Positions 55,384 to 63,912 are shown, numbered from the stretch's first letter. The stretch is 64,000 bases of DNA from Metaclostridioides mangenotii (GCF_018917235.1 NZ_JAHLOF010000001.1:62001-126000); one strand, 5' to 3'. Notes: generated from the sequence alone by a model not told the origin. Numbers and translations are program-made.

Positions 55384-56100
55384 TTAATTATGAATCAAAC
55401 AAATTTTCAATATATTCTCATCATATTCTTCTAAGTTAAGAGAAAATATTATATCGTAATTACCATCTTTTATTTCAGATATATGATCAGTAAGCTTTTT
55501 AACATCATCCAAATTTGTTTTTCCTTCAATTAATAAAATACCTTTCTTCTTTAAAAATTCACTTCCTACTAACCTCATATCACTAATAACTTTATTTGCA
55601 ACATCAGAATAATTCTCATTTTTGTTAAATTCTATATAAGAATATCCTATACCTTTTTCATTTGCTATAACTTCCTTTAAATCAGTTGTATCTAAATAAA
55701 GTAGAGTTTCTTCTGAAATTGATTTAACTAATAGATTCATTATATTTGTAAAGTCTTTTATTTCATCGACATTTAAATAAAATTCTCTATTTAAACCTAA
55801 ATCTTCTTTTTCATCATCATCTGAGCTATTTATTCCTATAGATAGTACCCTTCTTTCTAAAGACATATATGATATTGCCTTAACTATATCACTTGTTCTT
55901 TTATCTTTTGAGGAATAAATTAAAAACAGTACATCTACACCATCAAATATGCTCCTGATATATTCCATATCTACATCTTGATTGATAGTTAGTTTTTCAA
56001 TGCTCATATTGCATAATATATCATCTTTTATATAGTTTAAGTTGTTTATTCCTTCATCGCCTATTGCTATTATTTTTGAATTCTTTTCTATTTGATCCAT
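55384..56100 (-). CDS. Degenerate FtsZ-fold protein without GTP-binding motif
   Basis: A 238-residue protein that lines up with FtsZ from end to end. SKIIAIGDEGINNLNYI matches the FtsZ start 'KVIGVGGGGxNAV'. FDGVDVLFLIYSSKDKRTSD matches 'ADMVFVTAGMGGGTGTGAA', with the GTP loop lost. GIGYSYIEFNKNENYSDVAN matches the 'GIGxAxGENRAxxAA' segment. The C-terminal KGILLIEGKTNLDDVKKLTD then YDIIFSLNLEEYDENILKIC matches 'GVLxNITGGxDLxLxEVxE...IFGxxIDExLxDEIxVT'. It is shorter than FtsZ (about 350-400) and lacks the C-terminal tail. GTPase activity is unlikely. Similarity was judged by eye. Confidence 0.6.
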   Translation of the reverse strand: MDQIEKNSKIIAIGDEGINNLNYIKDDILCNMSIEKLTINQDVDMEYIRSIFDGVDVLFLIYSSKDKRTSDIVKAISYMSLERRVLSIGINSSDDDEKEDLGLNREFYLNVDEIKDFTNIMNLLVKSISEETLLYLDTTDLKEVIANEKGIGYSYIEFNKNENYSDVANKVISDMRLVGSEFLKKKGILLIEGKTNLDDVKKLTDHISEIKDGNYDIIFSLNLEEYDENILKICLIHN

Positions 56101-56228
56101 ATTAATTCTCCTAACTTTTTTCTTTTACTTATTATACTTTTATTTTACACTATTTTTCTAAATTTTAAAATTTAAATAAAACTTAATATATTTCTTACTT
56201 TTTAGATTAATTAACTCAAAAACTAAAT

Positions 56229-56267
56229 ATAGCCCGACTTAAAACTAATAGTTTTAAGTCAAGCTAT
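56229..56267 (-). terminator. Hairpin terminator after queT
   Basis: GACTTAAAAC / GTTTTAAGTC (56236-56260) with outer ATAGC / GCTAT pairs. Downstream of queT on the minus strand, with a weak T tract. Confidence 0.55.
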
Positions 56268-56346
56268 CATATTATTTTGTTTGAAAATTTCAAAATATAG
56301 TTTTATAAAACCTTTATTTTTAAGTTACATATTAAGTATTATACTT

Positions 56347-56850
56347 TTAGTTAAAAGCATTTTTAACTAAAGGTCCATATTTTCCTTCAAGAGCTTTGAA
56401 AAGTGGAATACCAGCTATTGTTATAACAACAAATTCACCAAATCCAACTTGAGCCATGGATAAGAATAATGGTAGCCCTGCAAATTTATTTAACATCCAG
56501 CCAATTATAAATGCATTTACAATTGCTGGCCAAAGAGATGCAAGTACAATGGATCCAGTATTTTTGCCAAGTAGTTTTCCAGTTTTATATACCATACAAG
56601 CGCTAATAAATGTAGCAAGAGTTCCAAATATAGTATCCGGAATACCATAAACTCCTAATATGTTTGCCAGAAAACATCCCAATGTAAGCCCTGGTATATA
56701 ATCTTTGTCTACAAATGCTAATAGTATCATAATCTCTGCAACTCTAAATTGGATATTAGAATAACTCATAAATCCAAGAGAAATTGTAAGAACTGCGTAT
56801 ACTGATGCAATTAGAGCTGTAACAGCTATTTTTTTAGTTTTTCCTTTCAT
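56347..56850 (-). CDS. queT: QueT queuosine precursor transporter (ECF S-component)
   Basis: A 167-residue membrane protein with about five segments. It shows the ECF S-component start KIAVTALIASVYAVLTISLG, the QueT motif YSNIQFRVAEIMILLAFVDK, and GLTLGCFLANILGVYGIPDT. It binds a queuosine precursor (preQ1 or related) for uptake with the shared ECF module. A preQ1-type riboswitch lies just upstream, which strongly supports the assignment. Start after AGGAGG. Confidence 0.93.
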   Translation of the reverse strand: MKGKTKKIAVTALIASVYAVLTISLGFMSYSNIQFRVAEIMILLAFVDKDYIPGLTLGCFLANILGVYGIPDTIFGTLATFISACMVYKTGKLLGKNTGSIVLASLWPAIVNAFIIGWMLNKFAGLPLFLSMAQVGFGEFVVITIAGIPLFKALEGKYGPLVKNAFN

Positions 56851-56920
56851 TTTTTCCTCCTAATATTTTAAATATTAAGCCTAGGATACGTAAATCTTTG
56901 TAATCAAAATAAAACCATAG

Positions 56921-56948
56921 AGTTAGTCTACGGTTTTTGACACAAAAT
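56921..56948 (-). terminator. preQ1 riboswitch terminator
   Basis: Minus-strand AAAACCGTAGA / TCTATGGTTTT stem followed by ATTTT. Its left arm CCGTAG is complementary to CUACGG in the aptamer tail, giving an antiterminator alternative. Confidence 0.8.
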
Positions 56949-56981
56949 AATACATCTATAATAATAAATGCATATAATTCA

Positions 56982-57022
56982 CCGTAGTTTTATTTAGAGA
57001 CAGGAGGCTCACGAACTGTCTT
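56982..57022 (-). promoter_or_regulatory. preQ1-I riboswitch controlling queT
   Basis: P1 GACAG / CTGTC encloses a loop TTCGTGAGCCTC, followed by an A-rich tail AAATAAAACTACGG whose CTAC can pair with GTG of the loop, the preQ1-I H-type pseudoknot. The tail CTACGG (56987-56982) also pairs perfectly with the left arm of the terminator. Without ligand the tail would block the terminator; with preQ1 it would be sequestered and transcription of queT would stop. Confidence 0.8.
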
Positions 57023-57108
57023 ATCTATTTCAATATACATTATATACTATTATTAAATAAGATTCATCTATTAATTTTTATATGGTGATTATATAGGAAT
57101 AATAAAAA

Positions 57109-57142
57109 GCATCAAAACTTAACATTAGTTAAGCTTTGATGC
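57109..57142 (-). terminator. Terminator after the YfbU gene
   Basis: GCATCAAAACTTAAC (57109-57123) pairs with GTTAAGCTTTGATGC (57128-57142) with one mismatch; TTTTT follows on the minus strand. Confidence 0.8.
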
Positions 57143-57147
57143 CAATA

Positions 57148-57666
57148 TTAATTAATCTTTATTAATTCTTTTATTTCATTTATATTTAGTACACTAAAAG
57201 GTTCTTTAAGTACATCTTTATATTCTAGAATTCTTTTTCTATATATCTCTACCATAGGAACTCTAGAATCCATTTTAAACCCTTCTTCTTTAATTATATC
57301 TTTATAAAGTCCTAAATCCTCAATTATAAATTTTGCATAAGTGTAATAATTAATTTCTTCTAAAACGTCATAACCTCTAAATATAATATCGTATTTATTT
57401 ATTCTAGTTTTGTCTATTCGACTTAGATCATTATAAGACCTTATGAGCATTCTGTGCAATTCAAATACATCAAATACAAACTTTGAAACATTTTCTTCTG
57501 TACCATCTTTATTGATACCTTCTATTAAATCAATGTAGTTGTATTTAAAACCCTTTCTGATGATCTCTTGGTATCCCAAATAGGTTTTAACATTATCCTT
57601 ATCCAAATGTTTAAGTATCTCGTATTGATTAAATAGAAATAATCTTTCCTTTGAACTAAGTTCCAT
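57148..57666 (-). CDS. YfbU family protein
   Basis: A 172-residue cytosolic protein that aligns along its whole length with E. coli YfbU: LSSKERLFLFNQYEILKHLD, QEIIRKGFKYNYIDLIEGI, DVFELHRMLIRSYNDLS, IIFRGYDVLEEINYYTYAKF and LNINEIKELIKIN. YfbU has been linked to cell death phenotypes in E. coli but has no known biochemical activity. Uncommon in clostridia as far as I can judge. Single gene with AGGAGGGG site. Confidence 0.8.
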   Translation of the reverse strand: MELSSKERLFLFNQYEILKHLDKDNVKTYLGYQEIIRKGFKYNYIDLIEGINKDGTEENVSKFVFDVFELHRMLIRSYNDLSRIDKTRINKYDIIFRGYDVLEEINYYTYAKFIIEDLGLYKDIIKEEGFKMDSRVPMVEIYRKRILEYKDVLKEPFSVLNINEIKELIKIN

Positions 57667-57819
57667 AATAGACCCCTCCTAATTAAACAATATTAGAAGT
57701 ACATACAAGCTTTTAGTGATAAAAAGAAAACGTATAAATTTATTATAAACTATGTTTGTCTTCTTACTTCTATTATACTACATATCAGTCACTTTTGATA
57801 ACAAATTAACAAATATAAA

Positions 57820-58749
57820 TTATTTTTCTATACATTCATATGGTGACTTATCTTCTCTAATGGATTTTAATACCGGTTGTCTAAGTAAATCTTTTTCGTT
57901 TGGCATATATTCAACTGTACACACTAAATTTGGCGTAATCCAAATTGCATTTTCATGCCCATCTGGAACTCCACCAAGATCCGGCTTATCTATTACGTCG
58001 TATTTATATTGATTAAGCTTTTTAAGACTTACACCTAGTGTAACATGCCCTTTATATACTAATGCATCTTTTTTATACTTTCCTATAATCAAACTAACAA
58101 ATCCTTTTTCTTTCAATAAGTACCCACATATTATAAAGTCATCATCCTTTAAAAATTTTATTTTTATCCAATTTTTAGTTCTGCTGTCCATATAATACTT
58201 ACTATTTTTTTCTTTAGCTACTATTCCTTCTAGATTTTGTTGTTTAGCTAATTCATATAAAGTAATTCCTTTATTTTCAATATATCTTGATACAGCTATC
58301 CTATCTGACTCTACAACTATATCAGCCAACATCTTTTTCCGCTCTAATAAAGTTAAATCCGTAATTAATTTACCATCTAAATATAAAATATCGTATGCAA
58401 TAAATGATGCAGGATATTTCTTTCCTGCAAGTTGAATCTTAAATGGATCAGACATAAGAGATCTCCTTTGGATTTCAAAAAAATCAGGAACCCCATTTTT
58501 TGTAACAATTAATTCACCATCTAAAATACACTTAGATTTTATATTTTTATGGATATCCGAAAGCTCTGGAACTTTTGATAGTAACTTAAAGTCTCTTTTA
58601 TTCCTTATATCCGTAGAATCTTTATCTAAATACGCTATACACCTAATTCCATCGAGTTTGAGTTCATATATATAGTCTGGAGAATCAAAAGCCTCATTAG
58701 CTTCATTAATTAGCATAGGCTTTATACCTTTTTCATCAAATATATCCAT
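57820..58749 (-). CDS. ligD: ATP-dependent DNA ligase, LigD ligase domain only
   Basis: A 309-residue end-joining ligase. The nucleotidyl lysine is in YELKLDGIRCIAYLD (KxDG, near residue 29), DGELIVTKNG is motif III, EGIVAKEKNSKY motif IV and NWIKIKFLK motif V. An OB-fold C-terminus follows (DDFIICGYLLKEKGFVSLII). It lacks the polymerase and 3'-phosphoesterase modules of full LigD. The ATG at 58749 overlaps the Ku stop (TGATG), so the two are translated together. Confidence 0.92.
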   Translation of the reverse strand: MDIFDEKGIKPMLINEANEAFDSPDYIYELKLDGIRCIAYLDKDSTDIRNKRDFKLLSKVPELSDIHKNIKSKCILDGELIVTKNGVPDFFEIQRRSLMSDPFKIQLAGKKYPASFIAYDILYLDGKLITDLTLLERKKMLADIVVESDRIAVSRYIENKGITLYELAKQQNLEGIVAKEKNSKYYMDSRTKNWIKIKFLKDDDFIICGYLLKEKGFVSLIIGKYKKDALVYKGHVTLGVSLKKLNQYKYDVIDKPDLGGVPDGHENAIWITPNLVCTVEYMPNEKDLLRQPVLKSIREDKSPYECIEK

Positions 58750-59534
58750 CACTTAGTTCCTGTCTTCAAATCGCCATGTTCAGCCATATCAACCGATTTT
58801 TTAAGTGCTTCCATTAAATCAATTACATTACTTTGTTTGTTTGTATCTATATCTACAATTTCTTGACCGCTTATTTTCTTTTCTATTGCTTCTCTCAATC
58901 TTTCTTGATATTCATCACTATATGCTGATATATCAAATTCTTGAGTCATTGACGTTATTAGATTATTTGCCATATCTACTTCTGCTTTTTCAATATTAAC
59001 TTTTCCCTTTGATTTAGGTATCTCTTGTATTTCCTCTTCATAAAACAGAGTTTTTGCGATGATACCATCTTTCATAGGATAAAGTATAATAAGAGTCTCA
59101 TTTGTTCCAAGTACAGTTTTTGCGATTGCTACTTTTTTTTGTTTTAGCATAGCTTGTCTTATAAGCTCAAATGCCTTTTCGCCACCAGTATCTGGAACTA
59201 CATAGTAGTTTTTATCGTAGTAAATATTGTCTATCTCTGACATTTTTGCAAAATGTATTATATGAATTGTCTTATCTTTTTTAGTTTTTATTTTATCTAA
59301 TTCTTCATTAGTTATAGTAACATATTTATCCTTTTCAAATTCATAACCCTTCACTAAATCTTTAGTCGTAATTTCTTTATCACAAGAGCCACAGTATTTT
59401 TTATATTTTACTCTTTGGTTTGTGTCTTTACAAAGTTGGTTAAAACTGATACTTATATCTCTAGTAGTCTTATATAACCCACAAGGAATATAAATCATAC
59501 CTACTGAAATAGCACTTTTATGCGCCACAGCCAT
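58749..59534 (-). CDS. ku: Ku end-binding protein
   Basis: A 261-residue bacterial Ku, which forms a homodimer ring on DNA ends and recruits LigD. It shows the family start AISVGMIYIPCGLYKTTRD, a KKYCGSCDKEITTKDLVKGY segment, YYVVPDTGGEKAFELIRQAM, and a core ending in SAYSDEYQERLREAIEKKI. No long lysine-rich C-terminal extension is present. Together with LigD it forms a minimal non-homologous end-joining system. Start after AGGGAG. Confidence 0.94.
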   Translation of the reverse strand: MAVAHKSAISVGMIYIPCGLYKTTRDISISFNQLCKDTNQRVKYKKYCGSCDKEITTKDLVKGYEFEKDKYVTITNEELDKIKTKKDKTIHIIHFAKMSEIDNIYYDKNYYVVPDTGGEKAFELIRQAMLKQKKVAIAKTVLGTNETLIILYPMKDGIIAKTLFYEEEIQEIPKSKGKVNIEKAEVDMANNLITSMTQEFDISAYSDEYQERLREAIEKKISGQEIVDIDTNKQSNVIDLMEALKKSVDMAEHGDLKTGTK

Positions 59535-59627
59535 TTAAATCACTCCCTATTAAATTCTTTATTATAGTATGTCACAGAATTATTGTTTTAATTACGACTT
59601 TAGCCATATAAATTTATTTATTAAAAA

Positions 59628-59666
59628 AGCTTGAATCAATAAAATTTAAAATAATATTGAGTCAAG
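59628..59666 (-). terminator. Terminator after the TetR gene
   Basis: GCTTGAATCAATA (59628-59640) pairs imperfectly with TATTGAGTCAAGC (59654-59666); the minus strand continues TTTTTT. Confidence 0.7.
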
Positions 59667-59706
59667 CACATTATAATTTTTGAATAGCATTCTTTCAGTT
59701 ATTCTA

Positions 59707-60288
59707 TTAGTTTCTAATTCCGTCCATAATAATATTTACATGCACATCGAATAATATATTAGCTTCTTCTATTGATATTTTTTCTAGCTGACTTATATTT
59801 AAATTAAATCCTATAAACGAACTCCATATAGAAAAAGCAGTATAATCAATGTCAGCAACTATTAACTCTCCATTTTTAACACCTAATTCCAAGAACTTTT
59901 TTAGTACATCTAGATAAGAGTAGTCTATAGATGCACCCCTTTTGTGCCTATAAAGTGTTACTAAATTATATTTCATAGGTTCATTTAATGCGATCAACAT
60001 CATATTATGAAATACTTCTCTTAGGTTAAATTCAAAACCTTTTTCAGCACATACTTTTTCTCTTATAATCTTCCTAATCTCATCAGACTGCCTTTTCTGT
60101 ATCTCATCAACTATTTCTTGTTTGTCCTTGAAATAATAGTATATTACCCCTGTCGTATACTTCATTTTTTTACTTATCTTTCTCATCGATAAGGCCTCGA
60201 AGCCATCAGAAATAGCTAGATCTAAGGCAACATCCAGAATATCTTCCTTAATTTTTTTACTTCGTTGTTTTTGATTTTCTCTTGACAT
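59707..60288 (-). CDS. TetR family regulator
   Basis: A 193-residue regulator. The helix-turn-helix is about residues 12-58 (ILDVALDLAISDGFEALSMR then KISKKMKYTTGVIYYYFKDK), and the C-terminal ligand domain is helical. The ATG at 60288 is used; a GTG two codons upstream lies in the AAGGGG site. A perfect dyad covers its -10 element, so it is probably autoregulated. It sits just after the hydroxylase operon, but no operator copy was seen there. Confidence 0.9.
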   Translation of the reverse strand: MSRENQKQRSKKIKEDILDVALDLAISDGFEALSMRKISKKMKYTTGVIYYYFKDKQEIVDEIQKRQSDEIRKIIREKVCAEKGFEFNLREVFHNMMLIALNEPMKYNLVTLYRHKRGASIDYSYLDVLKKFLELGVKNGELIVADIDYTAFSIWSSFIGFNLNISQLEKISIEEANILFDVHVNIIMDGIRN

Positions 60289-60319
60289 AGACACCCCTTT
60301 ATTCCATTATTTCCCCTCT

Positions 60320-60356
60320 TACATTCATTATATTGAATGTATTTGAATAAAAACAA
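60320..60356 (-). promoter_or_regulatory. TetR promoter and operator
   Basis: TTGTTT (60356-60351), 18 bases, TATAAT (60332-60327) on the minus strand. The dyad TACATTCA (60320-60327) / TGAATGTA (60334-60341) surrounds the -10, the expected place for a TetR-type repressor site. Confidence 0.7.
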
Positions 60357-60390
60357 GACCCTTAAATGATTAGATGCATAAAAGAGTCTT
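60355..60390 (-). terminator. Terminator of the hydroxylase operon
   Basis: Minus-strand AAGACTCTT / AAGGGTCTT (60390-60355) with a 18-base loop, followed by GTTTTTATT. It overlaps the -35 of the TetR promoter. Confidence 0.65.
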
Positions 60391-60402
60391 CTTTATTATA
60401 TA

Positions 60403-62673
60403 TTACTTATTTAATTTCATAAACACTTTTTCTGGAGTTATAGGTAAATTATTAACTCTAACACCTACAGCATTGAACACAGAATCTTGTATAGCGGCTA
60501 GAGGAGTATTTATTACGACCTCTCCTATAGATTTTGCTCCAAAAGGCCCTGTTGGCTCATATGTTTCAACAAACTCTACTTTTATATTCCCAACATCTAC
60601 TCTTGATGGTATCTTGTACTGCATAAAAGTGTTAGTATCCATATAACCATTGTCAGTGTGTCTAACTTCCTCAAACATAGCCATTCCTATCCCTTGTACT
60701 ATTCCACCTTCGACCTGAATTTTTGCAAGGTTTTCGTTGATAACTGTACCACAATCAGCAATCGCTACGTAGTTTATAAGCTCAACTTTTCCAGTTTCTT
60801 TATCAACTTCAGTTTCTGCAAATCCCGCCATAAAAGGTGGCGGTGAAACATTGCTTCCATAAGAAGAAAATCCTATAAGTTGTTCCCATTTTGTTCCTAT
60901 AGTAGTATTTACAGATATATCAAATACAGATAATTCTTTTCCGTGTTCAACTGAAAATACTTTTTCACCATCAAATTCTAGATCTTCTATATTAATCTCT
61001 AATTGTCTAGAAGCTGATTTTACTATTTTGTCTCTAAGGTCCTCTGCAGCTTTTACTACTGCCATACCAGTAACATAAGTTGTACTAGATGCATATGAAC
61101 CTGGATCGTAAGGAACCATGTCAGTATCAGATGCTATAACAGTTATCTTGTTCATATCAGTCATTAGGATTTCGGCTGCCATTTGAGCAAGTATAGTATC
61201 ACTACCTGTTCCCATATCAGTAGAACCTACCATAAGCACATAATTTCCATAATCATCTAGCCTAACTTCAACAGAAGACTTATCAAGATTTGCTATACCA
61301 GAGCCTTGCATAGTAAGTGACATTCCCACTGATCTAACTTTTCCATTTTCAAGTTCTATTGATGGGTATTTTTCATCCCAACCAATTAATTCTTTTCCTC
61401 TATCTATACATCTTTCTAAGTCTGCACTTTGGATATGCTTACCATATGCAAATGTAGTCTCACCTTCAGTTACAACATTCTTCTTTCTCAGATCTGTCGG
61501 ATCCATATTAAGTCTGTTTGCAAGCATATTTACTGTAGACTCAACTGCAAAATTACCTTGAGTTGCACCATAACCTCTTAAAGCTCCGCCTGGCATTTTG
61601 TTAGTATATACTACATCACCAGCAAATCTAGCCGCTTCTAGTTTGTTGTAAAGAGGTAAAGTTTTTTCACCAATTAAACCAAAAGTTGTAGATGCATGCT
61701 CACCAAATGCTCCAGTATCAGATAATCCTTCTATATCTATCGCTTTTATGATTCCATCTTTTGTAGCACCAAGTTTTACTTTAACCCTAGTAGCATGTCT
61801 ACTTGTCGTTGAGTTGAAAGTTTCTGTTCTGTCATATATTATCTTAGCAGGTTTACCTGTTTTTAATGTTACAATTGCAGAGAAAATTTCCGTACACGCA
61901 GTTTGCTTACCACCAAAACCGCCACCAATTCTAGGCTTAATAACTCTAATTTTACTAGCTGGTATATTTAAAGCTCTAGATAAATGCCTTCTTACGTGGA
62001 AAGGTATTTGAGTAGAACTAATTACTACTAATCTACCTGCATGATCTAAATAATTATATGATCTATAAGTCTCCATCATCGCATGCGCTTGAGCTTGAGT
62101 ATAGTAAGTTTCTTCTAAAACTATGTCACAGTCTTCAAAAACCTTTTCTAAATCTCCTTTAACATACTCTTGCTTTGATGCTATATTTCTTTTTGAATCA
62201 AAACCTATATCAAAATTACATTTAACTTCTTCCTCGTGAACTTTAACGTTACTTTCTATTGCTTTTTCAAAGTCTAAAATAGCTTCTAGTACTTCATAAT
62301 CAACTTTAATCATATTCATTGCCTTTATTGCAGTTTTTTCATCAACTGCTGCGACAATTGCAACTTCATCACCCACATATCTTACAACATCTTCAAGTAT
62401 AAGTCTGTCATAAGGTGATGGTTCTGGATAGGTTTGTCCAGCAAGTGTAAATCTCACGTCTGGTACATCTTTATACGTAAGTACACACTCTACACCTTCT
62501 AATTTTTCTGCTCTACTAACATCTATATTTTTTATCTTGGCGTAAGCATGAGGACTTCTAAGGACTTTAACTACTAATGCATCTTTAGAAGATAAGTCAT
62601 CTGTGTATACAGCTTTACCTGTTGTTATAGACATTGCATCAATTTTTTTTATTCCTTTTCCGACTATTCTCAT
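60403..62673 (-). CDS. Xanthine dehydrogenase-type molybdopterin subunit
   Basis: A 756-residue large subunit. It has the hammerhead N-terminal domain (AVYTDDLSSKDALVVKVLRS), the molybdopterin motifs PRIGGGFGGKQTACTE, GALRGYGATQGN and STDMGTGSDTI, and the catalytic glutamate in PFGAKSIGEVVINTP near the C-terminus. The small subunits follow upstream on the same strand. With MocA and YqeC nearby, it probably carries MCD and a labile selenium atom and oxidises purines or another N-heterocycle. Start at 62673 after GGGGGTGA, one base past the Fe-S gene stop. Confidence 0.92.
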   Translation of the reverse strand: MRIVGKGIKKIDAMSITTGKAVYTDDLSSKDALVVKVLRSPHAYAKIKNIDVSRAEKLEGVECVLTYKDVPDVRFTLAGQTYPEPSPYDRLILEDVVRYVGDEVAIVAAVDEKTAIKAMNMIKVDYEVLEAILDFEKAIESNVKVHEEEVKCNFDIGFDSKRNIASKQEYVKGDLEKVFEDCDIVLEETYYTQAQAHAMMETYRSYNYLDHAGRLVVISSTQIPFHVRRHLSRALNIPASKIRVIKPRIGGGFGGKQTACTEIFSAIVTLKTGKPAKIIYDRTETFNSTTSRHATRVKVKLGATKDGIIKAIDIEGLSDTGAFGEHASTTFGLIGEKTLPLYNKLEAARFAGDVVYTNKMPGGALRGYGATQGNFAVESTVNMLANRLNMDPTDLRKKNVVTEGETTFAYGKHIQSADLERCIDRGKELIGWDEKYPSIELENGKVRSVGMSLTMQGSGIANLDKSSVEVRLDDYGNYVLMVGSTDMGTGSDTILAQMAAEILMTDMNKITVIASDTDMVPYDPGSYASSTTYVTGMAVVKAAEDLRDKIVKSASRQLEINIEDLEFDGEKVFSVEHGKELSVFDISVNTTIGTKWEQLIGFSSYGSNVSPPPFMAGFAETEVDKETGKVELINYVAIADCGTVINENLAKIQVEGGIVQGIGMAMFEEVRHTDNGYMDTNTFMQYKIPSRVDVGNIKVEFVETYEPTGPFGAKSIGEVVINTPLAAIQDSVFNAVGVRVNNLPITPEKVFMKLNK

Positions 62674-62674
62674 A

Positions 62675-63124
62675 TTACTCACCCCCTAGATAAGTTTTTA
62701 TCGCTCTAAGTTGACCCATGTATCCTGTACATCTGCATAGGTTACCTGTTAGATAGTGTTTTATTTCTTCATCAGTTGGATTTTGAAGTTCTTCTTTCAT
62801 AGCTATAACAGTTAGTATAAATCCTGGTGAACAGAATCCACACTGCTCAGCTCCTTGACTTGCAAGTATATCAGCAAACTTTGCTACTTCCTCTTGCATA
62901 CCTTCAATAGTTACTATCTCACCTCCAACAGCTCTTATAGTAAGCATTGCACATGAAAGTACCGGTTTTTTATTTATTAAGACCGAACATAATCCGCAGT
63001 TTCCAGTATTACAACCTCTTTTCACACTTAAATTACCAAGATTTCTAAGAGTATCAACTAGACATTCATCAGGCTGTATATCTACCTTTTTTATCTTCCC
63101 ATTTATCTTTAATTCTACTAACAT
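62675..63124 (-). CDS. [2Fe-2S] subunit of the xanthine dehydrogenase-type enzyme
   Basis: A 149-residue electron-transfer subunit with two clusters. Plant-type ferredoxin cysteines are in CNTGNCGLCSVLINKKPVLSC, truncated here as CNTGNCGLCSV and PVLSC; the helical domain cysteines are in AEQCGFCSPGFI and GNLCRCTGYMGQ. It passes electrons from the molybdenum site to the FAD subunit. It overlaps the FAD subunit gene by one base (TAATG). Confidence 0.95.
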   Translation of the reverse strand: MLVELKINGKIKKVDIQPDECLVDTLRNLGNLSVKRGCNTGNCGLCSVLINKKPVLSCAMLTIRAVGGEIVTIEGMQEEVAKFADILASQGAEQCGFCSPGFILTVIAMKEELQNPTDEEIKHYLTGNLCRCTGYMGQLRAIKTYLGGE

Positions 63125-63912
63125 TAAATAACCTCCGTAATAGCTCTTTTTACAAGAACCTTGCTAACAGCTTCTCTATACTCTTTAGTTCCTCTCATAT
63201 TAGTTCCAAAACTAACATCTTCAGTTATCAAGTTAAGAGCTTTATCTATATTTTCATTATTTACTTCATTGCTTGATAAAAAGTCACTAGCTTTTCTTGC
63301 AACAACAGCTCTTTGAGGTCTAGCCCCTATACATATTTTAAAATCATCATTATCCCTAGATACTGACACATTTAATATAGGATAATCACTCTTTGCATTT
63401 CTAAGTGATTTATATACTGCTTTTTTATTACTCTTTTTAATATATATCCTAGTAAGTAAATCTTTTTTATAATCTTTCACTAAAAAATCATCTAATTTTA
63501 TTCTTCCAATATTTAAAAGTTCCACCTCTGTATCGAGTGATAGAAGTGCAACTATTAAATCAGAAAATCCATATCTTGAAAAGACTGTGCCCCCTACTGT
63601 TACAACATTTCTAAATTGTACACCAATAATATCCCTTAATGAATCACTAATAATCTCTCCAAAAGACTCCTGTAATATAGTACTAGTTTCTAATGTTCTT
63701 AAAGTTGTCATAGCCCCTATCTCTATATAGCTATCATCTTCTTTAATATAGTCTAAATTTAATTTAGATAGTTCTACTCCTGTCCCTATTCTTTTTCTTC
63801 CCATTCTCAAGAAAGCACTTCCACCTATAACTTGATTGTTCTTTCTTTTAGTCAGTATAGAATAGGCTTCTTGCTCAGTGGTAGGCTGTTCTATATCCAT
63901 AACAGTAAACAC
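63124..63912 (-). CDS. FAD-binding subunit of the xanthine dehydrogenase-type enzyme
   Basis: A 262-residue subunit of the CO dehydrogenase flavoprotein family. NQVIGGSAFLRMGRKRIG carries the FAD loop, YIEIGAMTTLRTLE and GVQFRNVVTVGGTVFSRYG follow, and the C-terminal domain is the usual one. Start GTG at 63912, eight bases after GGAGG; an in-frame ATG four codons later is less well placed. It begins the FAD-FeS-Mo operon on the minus strand. Confidence 0.9.
   Translation of the reverse strand: MFTVMDIEQPTTEQEAYSILTKRKNNQVIGGSAFLRMGRKRIGTGVELSKLNLDYIKEDDSYIEIGAMTTLRTLETSTILQESFGEIISDSLRDIIGVQFRNVVTVGGTVFSRYGFSDLIVALLSLDTEVELLNIGRIKLDDFLVKDYKKDLLTRIYIKKSNKKAVYKSLRNAKSDYPILNVSVSRDNDDFKICIGARPQRAVVARKASDFLSSNEVNNENIDKALNLITEDVSFGTNMRGTKEYREAVSKVLVKRAITEVI

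Noticed and set aside
60403..62673. Selenocysteine (TGA) in the hydroxylase
   Set aside because: The reading frame is complete without internal TGA; selenium in this family is a labile cofactor, not selenocysteine.
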